A DNA stretch of 64,000 nucleotides from Streptomyces cavernae (GTDB lineage Bacteria > Actinomycetota > Actinomycetes > Streptomycetales > Streptomycetaceae). The notes beneath the pieces are model-generated. The model had not been told where the DNA came from, ran no database searches, and was given only the letters and a program-made list of their open reading frames with translations. This document shows, in pieces, positions 59,910-64,000 of this stretch; within the stretch, counting starts at the first letter, position 1; every line of letters starts with the position of its first letter. The stretch spans positions 62,001 to 126,000 of the forward strand of contig NZ_RPDJ01000006.1 of NCBI RefSeq assembly GCF_004023625.1, given 5' to 3'. Made by a program: the position numbers and the translations under genes.

Positions 59910-61546
59910 CGTGCGTTCCTCAGGTCGTCGTCGTGCGGGCGCACCGGCTGAAACTGCACGGTGGAGTCCCACGGGGTGCGGTCCGCGGCGCCGTCGGCGC
60001 GGAACTGGCCGGTCTCGTACGTGCCCTGAGGGCCGCACGGGGAGGTGGCCTGCGTCGCGTACGGACTGCCGTACCGCCGAGCGGTGCCGTGATGCTGGGC
60101 GCTGCCGTGCTGCTGCGCGGCGCCGTGATGCTGGCTGCTGCCGTGCGGCTGAGTGCTGCCGTGCGGCTGAGTGCCGCCGTTCTGCTGTTGGGTCGCGTAC
60201 CGGACGCCGTACTGCTCGTACGGAGACCGGGCCGCCGACTCGTACGGAGGCCGGACCGCCGTCGTGTCGTAGCCGTGCTGCTGGCGCGCGACCGCGGGCT
60301 TGTCGTCCCGCCGGTCCGGGAAGACCCAGGCGCGGAAGAGCAGGAAGCGCAGCACCGTCGCCGCGAGGTTGGCGGCGATGAGCACCGCCAGTTCCGTGGA
60401 GTGCCCGGGGTCGGAGGTCGCCGCGTTCAGGGCGGCCAGCGAACCGCTGGTGAGGGCGAGGCCGATTCCGAAGACCACCAGGCCCTGCGCCTGGTGGCGG
60501 ACGGCACCACCCCGGCCCCGCACCCCGAACGTCAGCCGCCGGTTGGCCGCCGTGTTGGCGATCGCCGAGACCAGCAGGGCCAGCGCGTTGGCGAACTGGG
60601 ACCCCGAGAACGTACGGAAACCGCTGTAGAGCATGAGATAGAAGAGGGTCGACAGTCCGCCCACCACGCAGAACCCGACCAACTGGCGGGCGAGTCCGCG
60701 CGGCACGCCCGTGAGGTCGCGGTCGCGCGGGTCGTCCCCGAACGGACGGGCGAGACGGTCCAGGGGCAGCGAGCCGGTGGCCAGCGCCCGCCCGACCCGC
60801 CACACCCCCTTCAGGTCCTCGGTGGCGGTCTTCACGATGTGGACGGTCGAGTCGGGGTCGTCGACCCAGTCGACCGGCACCTCGTGAATGCGCAGTCCGG
60901 CACGCTCCGCGAGGACCAGCATCTCCGTGTCGAAGAACCAGCCGGTGTCCTCGACCAACGGCAGCAGGAGCTGTGCCACATCGCGCCGGATCGCCTTGAA
61001 ACCGCACTGCGCGTCGGAGAAGCGGGCCTGCAGCGAACCCCGCAGGATCAGGTTGTAACCACGGCTGATGAATTCCCGCTTGGCGCCGCGCACGACTCGC
61101 GACGAGCGGGCGAGGCGCGAGCCGATCGCCAGGTCGGAGTGGCCCGAGATCAGCGGGGCCACCAGCGGCAGCAGGGCGTTGAGGTCGGTGGACAGGTCCA
61201 CGTCCATGTAGGCGAGGATCGGGGCGTCCGAGGCGGACCACGCCGTCCTGAGGGCCCGACCGCGGCCCTTCTGGTCCAGGCGGAAGGACCTGACCTCAGG
61301 TATCTCCGACTCCAGCCGTGCGGCCACCAGCGGGGTGGTGTCCGTGGACGCGTTGTCCGCGACGGTGATGCGGAACGCGTACGGAAAGGTCCGGGCGAGG
61401 TGCTCGTGGAGCCTGAGCACGCACGGCTGGAGGTCCTTCTCCTCGTTGTAGACGGGGATCACTACGTCCAGGACAGGCGTACCGGCGGACCCGGCCGGGA
61501 GGTGCTCCCGCGCCGGCAGGTTGCCGGGAGAAGAGTCGGTTTGCAT
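59906..61546 (-). CDS. Bifunctional GT2 glycosyltransferase / GtrA-like flippase
   Basis: 546 residues from ATG at 61546. GT2 domain (about 25-260) with VLDVVIPVYNEEKDL, ADNASTDTTPLVAARL, the metal site MDVDLSTDLNAL and GSRLARSSR; polyprenyl-phosphate sugar synthase type. Then four GtrA helices (about 290-410), which flip the lipid-linked sugar. The last 120 residues are Gln/His/Gly-rich repeats (TQPHGSTQPHGSSQHHG). It supplies the lipid sugar donor for the GT39 partner. Position next to a two-component system suggests envelope-stress control. Confidence 0.92.
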   Translation of the reverse strand: MQTDSSPGNLPAREHLPAGSAGTPVLDVVIPVYNEEKDLQPCVLRLHEHLARTFPYAFRITVADNASTDTTPLVAARLESEIPEVRSFRLDQKGRGRALRTAWSASDAPILAYMDVDLSTDLNALLPLVAPLISGHSDLAIGSRLARSSRVVRGAKREFISRGYNLILRGSLQARFSDAQCGFKAIRRDVAQLLLPLVEDTGWFFDTEMLVLAERAGLRIHEVPVDWVDDPDSTVHIVKTATEDLKGVWRVGRALATGSLPLDRLARPFGDDPRDRDLTGVPRGLARQLVGFCVVGGLSTLFYLMLYSGFRTFSGSQFANALALLVSAIANTAANRRLTFGVRGRGGAVRHQAQGLVVFGIGLALTSGSLAALNAATSDPGHSTELAVLIAANLAATVLRFLLFRAWVFPDRRDDKPAVARQQHGYDTTAVRPPYESAARSPYEQYGVRYATQQQNGGTQPHGSTQPHGSSQHHGAAQQHGSAQHHGTARRYGSPYATQATSPCGPQGTYETGQFRADGAADRTPWDSTVQFQPVRPHDDDLRNAR

Positions 61547-61572
61547 GACAAGCACACTGCTGAAGTGCGCTG

Positions 61573-63255
61573 TTATGCCCATGTGGTGGTGCTGTGCTGT
61601 GCCTGTGAGTACGTTTGCGGGTTTGTTTCGGCGGGGTCGCCGGAGTCCGCGTGGTCCACCGAGTCGAAGGACTCGAACGCGTCGAAGCTGAAGTGCGGGG
61701 CCGCTTCGACCGGGAGCGCGGGCAGGTGCAGCGTGAACACCGTCTGCCCGGGCACGCTGTCGACGGTGACGGCACCTTCGTGTGCCGCCGCCACGGCCTG
61801 CACGATGGCGAGCCCGAGACCGGTCGACCCGGTGGAGCGGGAGCGCGCGGAGTCGCCGCGCGCGAACCGTTCGAAGACGTGCGGGAGCAGGTCCTGAGGG
61901 ATGCCGGGGCCGTTGTCCTGGACTTCCACGCACAGCCAGGGTCCCTGGCGGCGCACGCGTGCGGTGACGGTCGTACCGGGGGGTGTGTGCGTCCGGGCGT
62001 TGGCGAGCAGGTTGACGAGCACCTGCTGGAGCCGGGCCGCGTCCGCCGACACGAGGGCCGGCTCGTCGGGCAGCTCCAGGCGCCAGTTGTGTTCGCGTCC
62101 TGCGGCGCGTGCGTCGCTGATGGTGTCCACGACGAGCGGCACCAGGTCGGTCTGAATGAACTGCAGGGGCCGCCCGGCGTCCAGTCGCGCGAGCAGCAGC
62201 AGATCCTCGACGAGCAGCGTCATCCGGCTCGCCTCGGACTCGATCCGGCCGAGGGCGTGCCGCGTGTCGGGCCCGGTCTCCTCCCGGCCGCGTCTGGTGA
62301 GCTCGGCGTAGCCGCGGATCGACGCGAGTGGCGTACGCAGCTCATGGCTGGCGTCGGCGACGAACTGCCGGACCCGCATCTCGCTCTGCTGGCGCGCGTG
62401 CAGCGCGCCGTGGACGTGGTCGAGCATGCGGTTGAGCGCCGCGCCGACCTGTCCGACCTCGGTGTGCGGATCCGCCTCGGTGTCGGGCACCCGCTCGGTC
62501 ATGTTCACTTCGCCCGTGTGCAGCGGGAGTTCGGAGACGCGGGTGGCGGTGGAGGCGACCCGGCGCAGCGGGCGCAGGGCGACACCGACCATGGCGGCAC
62601 CGGCCAGCGAGGCGGCGACGAGGCCGGCGGTGGTGACGCTTACCTCTACGAGGATGAGGGTGTTGAGGGTGTCGTTGACGTCGTCTGTGGGGAGGGCGAC
62701 GTAGAAGGTGCCGTGAAAGCCCTCGGTGAACTGGACCTGGTACTCGCCGAGGCCGGGGATGGTGACGGTGTGCGGCTTCCCGTCCCGCGCGACCTTCGCC
62801 AGCGCCGCCTTCTGGGCGGCGTTGAGGGAGTAGGACTGCATCTCAGGGCGGTCGGTGGAATCGGTCTGCACCTCCTTGCCGTACTCGGCCCGGGTGATGG
62901 CGCCGTTGACCCCGTCGACGACGGCGCCGATGGACAGCTCGGACTTCGGGCCCTTGACGACGAAGTCGAGCGGGTCCTTGTTCGGGATCACCCTGTCGTC
63001 GCCCTGCGGCTGGTTCGCCGACTGCTGCCCGACCCCGGCCGGCTTGTCCCGCGGTCCCGAGGCGCGCGCCGCGACATCTTTGAGCGAATTGTTGAGCTGT
63101 TCGTAGAGGTGCTCGCGCAGGGCGATCGTGGTGACCGTGCCGATGACCGCGCACACCACCGCGATCAGTGCCACGGACGCGACGACGAGCCGTGCCCGCA
63201 GCGTCCGAGGCTGTCCTCGCCGCTGCTTCTGTGGCCGTCGTCGCCCACCACTCAT
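61573..63255 (-). CDS. OmpR-class sensor histidine kinase
   Basis: 560 residues from ATG at 63255. Arg-rich start, membrane helix 1 (LVVASVALIAVVCAVIGTV), external sensor of about 150 residues, helix 2 (VTTAGLVAASLAGAAMVGV), HAMP, HisKA with FVADASHELRTPLASIRGY, and HATPase with NLLANARTHTP, VQDNGPGIP and GSTGLGLAIVQAVAAAHEG. Phosphorylates the regulator encoded next, with which it overlaps by 4 bases. The C-terminal 45 residues are acidic/low complexity. Confidence 0.95.
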   Translation of the reverse strand: MSGGRRRPQKQRRGQPRTLRARLVVASVALIAVVCAVIGTVTTIALREHLYEQLNNSLKDVAARASGPRDKPAGVGQQSANQPQGDDRVIPNKDPLDFVVKGPKSELSIGAVVDGVNGAITRAEYGKEVQTDSTDRPEMQSYSLNAAQKAALAKVARDGKPHTVTIPGLGEYQVQFTEGFHGTFYVALPTDDVNDTLNTLILVEVSVTTAGLVAASLAGAAMVGVALRPLRRVASTATRVSELPLHTGEVNMTERVPDTEADPHTEVGQVGAALNRMLDHVHGALHARQQSEMRVRQFVADASHELRTPLASIRGYAELTRRGREETGPDTRHALGRIESEASRMTLLVEDLLLLARLDAGRPLQFIQTDLVPLVVDTISDARAAGREHNWRLELPDEPALVSADAARLQQVLVNLLANARTHTPPGTTVTARVRRQGPWLCVEVQDNGPGIPQDLLPHVFERFARGDSARSRSTGSTGLGLAIVQAVAAAHEGAVTVDSVPGQTVFTLHLPALPVEAAPHFSFDAFESFDSVDHADSGDPAETNPQTYSQAQHSTTTWA

Positions 63256-63992
63256 GACGCCGCGGGCTTGATCAGGTAGCCGGCTCCGCGCCGGGTGTGG
63301 ATCATGGGCTCCCGGCCGACGTCTATCTTCCGGCGCAGGTAGGAGATGTAGAGCTCCACGACGTTCGCCTGCCCCCCGAAGTCGTACGACCACACGCGGT
63401 CGAGGATCTGCGCCTTGCTGAGCACGCGCCGGGGATTACGCATCAGGAACCGCAGCAGTTCGAACTCCGTGGCGGTGAGGTGGATGCCCTGCCCGGCCCG
63501 GGACACCTCGTGACTGTCCTCGTCCAGGGTGAGGTCGCCGACGACGAGCACGGAGTCGGAGCGCCGGTCGGCGGCGCCGGAACGCCGGATGAGGCCGCGC
63601 AGCCGGGCCACGACCTCTTCGAGGCTGAAGGGCTTGGTGACGTAGTCGTCGCCGCCCGCGGTCAGCCCCGCGATCCGGTCCTCGACGGCGTCCTTGGCCG
63701 TCAGGAAGAGGACCGGGACGTCGGGGAGCTCGCGGCGCAGGCGACCGAGCACGGTGAGGCCGTCCATGTCGGGCAGCATCATGTCGAGCACGACGGCGTC
63801 GGGACGGAACTCGCGGGCGGTCTGCACCGCTCCGGTCCCGTCGCCCGCGCTGCGGATCTGCCAGCCTTCGTAGCGCAGGGCCATGGACAGCAGCTCGGTG
63901 ATCGACATCTCGTCGTCCACCACAAGCACTCGGACGGGGCTCCCGTCCGGCCTCAGCAGTTCGGTGCGCCCCTGGGGCGAGGTCGTGGTCAT
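63252..63992 (-). CDS. OmpR/PhoB-family response regulator
   Basis: 246 residues. Receiver: VVDDE at 24-28, phospho-acceptor Asp in VVLDMMLPDMDG, Lys in YVTKPFSLEE. Winged-helix DNA-binding domain with LTATEFELLRFLMRNPRRV and NVVELYISYLRRKID, ending TRRGAGYLIKP. ATGA overlap with the kinase gene downstream. Likely controls the glycosylation operon beside it. Its promoter lies outside the window. Confidence 0.95.
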   Translation of the reverse strand: MTTTSPQGRTELLRPDGSPVRVLVVDDEMSITELLSMALRYEGWQIRSAGDGTGAVQTAREFRPDAVVLDMMLPDMDGLTVLGRLRRELPDVPVLFLTAKDAVEDRIAGLTAGGDDYVTKPFSLEEVVARLRGLIRRSGAADRRSDSVLVVGDLTLDEDSHEVSRAGQGIHLTATEFELLRFLMRNPRRVLSKAQILDRVWSYDFGGQANVVELYISYLRRKIDVGREPMIHTRRGAGYLIKPAAS

Positions 63993-64000
63993 GGTCAGCA

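Overview
The window is about 71-75% GC with strong third-position G/C bias. Its gene set (4.5S-type SRP RNA beside dnaX, a pair of SigB/SigF-like sigma factors, an F420-dependent PPOX enzyme, LytR_C and ALF-repeat proteins, DesK/NarL-type two-component systems) points to a Streptomyces chromosome, in a core region rather than an arm. From memory, the order purC-purD-dnaX ... upp-tadA-sigma-sigma resembles the S. coelicolor sigN/sigF neighbourhood; this was not checked by alignment.

Layout. 1-10.6 kb is housekeeping: the end of a NarL-type two-component system, tRNA-Gly(GCC), then on the minus strand dnaX, purD, an M48-fold membrane protein without the zinc motif, a dimethylformamidase-beta-like protein and purC, with the SRP RNA upstream of dnaX. 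10.65-18.34 kb is a composite integrative island in tRNA-Ser(GGA). The 3' half of the tRNA occurs three times (10680, 15728, 18307), which implies two successive integrations. The inner element carries a frameshifted tyrosine integrase, two small genes of unknown function, a divergent NmrA-like oxidoreductase/HxlR pair and a small orphan protein. The older outer element keeps only a gene fragment, which a 1.9 kb IS256-family element splits cleanly. That IS carries a Nudix hydrolase passenger inside its terminal repeats and is flanked by a 9-bp target duplication.

18.5-36.4 kb is accessory: remnants of a phosphorothioate-dependent restriction enzyme, an Fpg-like glycosylase between two period-16 repeat arrays, an ABC-2 exporter with a two-component system, a secreted inactive-looking S1 protease with FG-GAP repeats, and a 1196-residue secreted ALF-repeat polymorphic toxin with a type-37-like C-terminal toxin domain plus an overlapping candidate immunity gene. 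An MFS/TetR pair that has lost both gene heads in one deletion closes this region.

36.4-50.2 kb is mostly core: copper-related genes (CopC-CopD fusion, lipoprotein, YcnI), a His-rich CDF metal transporter, a DNA glycosylase, LytR_C, upp, tadA and its partner, tRNA-Ser(CGA) and two stress/sporulation sigma factors. 50.4-64 kb holds a MarR/MFS/YceI unit in which transporter and partner share a carboxypeptidase-regulatory-like domain, an F420 oxidoreductase, an MFS-TetR operon with clear palindromic operators, and a membrane glycosylation operon (GT2-GtrA and GT39 proteins) next to an OmpR-type two-component system.

Short tandem arrays (11, 16, 17, 20, 21, 24, 28, 32 and 36 bp) are unusually common, between genes and inside genes. 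Several genes in the island and its right flank (integrase, transposase, restriction enzyme) carry single-base indels. These could be real decay or assembly error.
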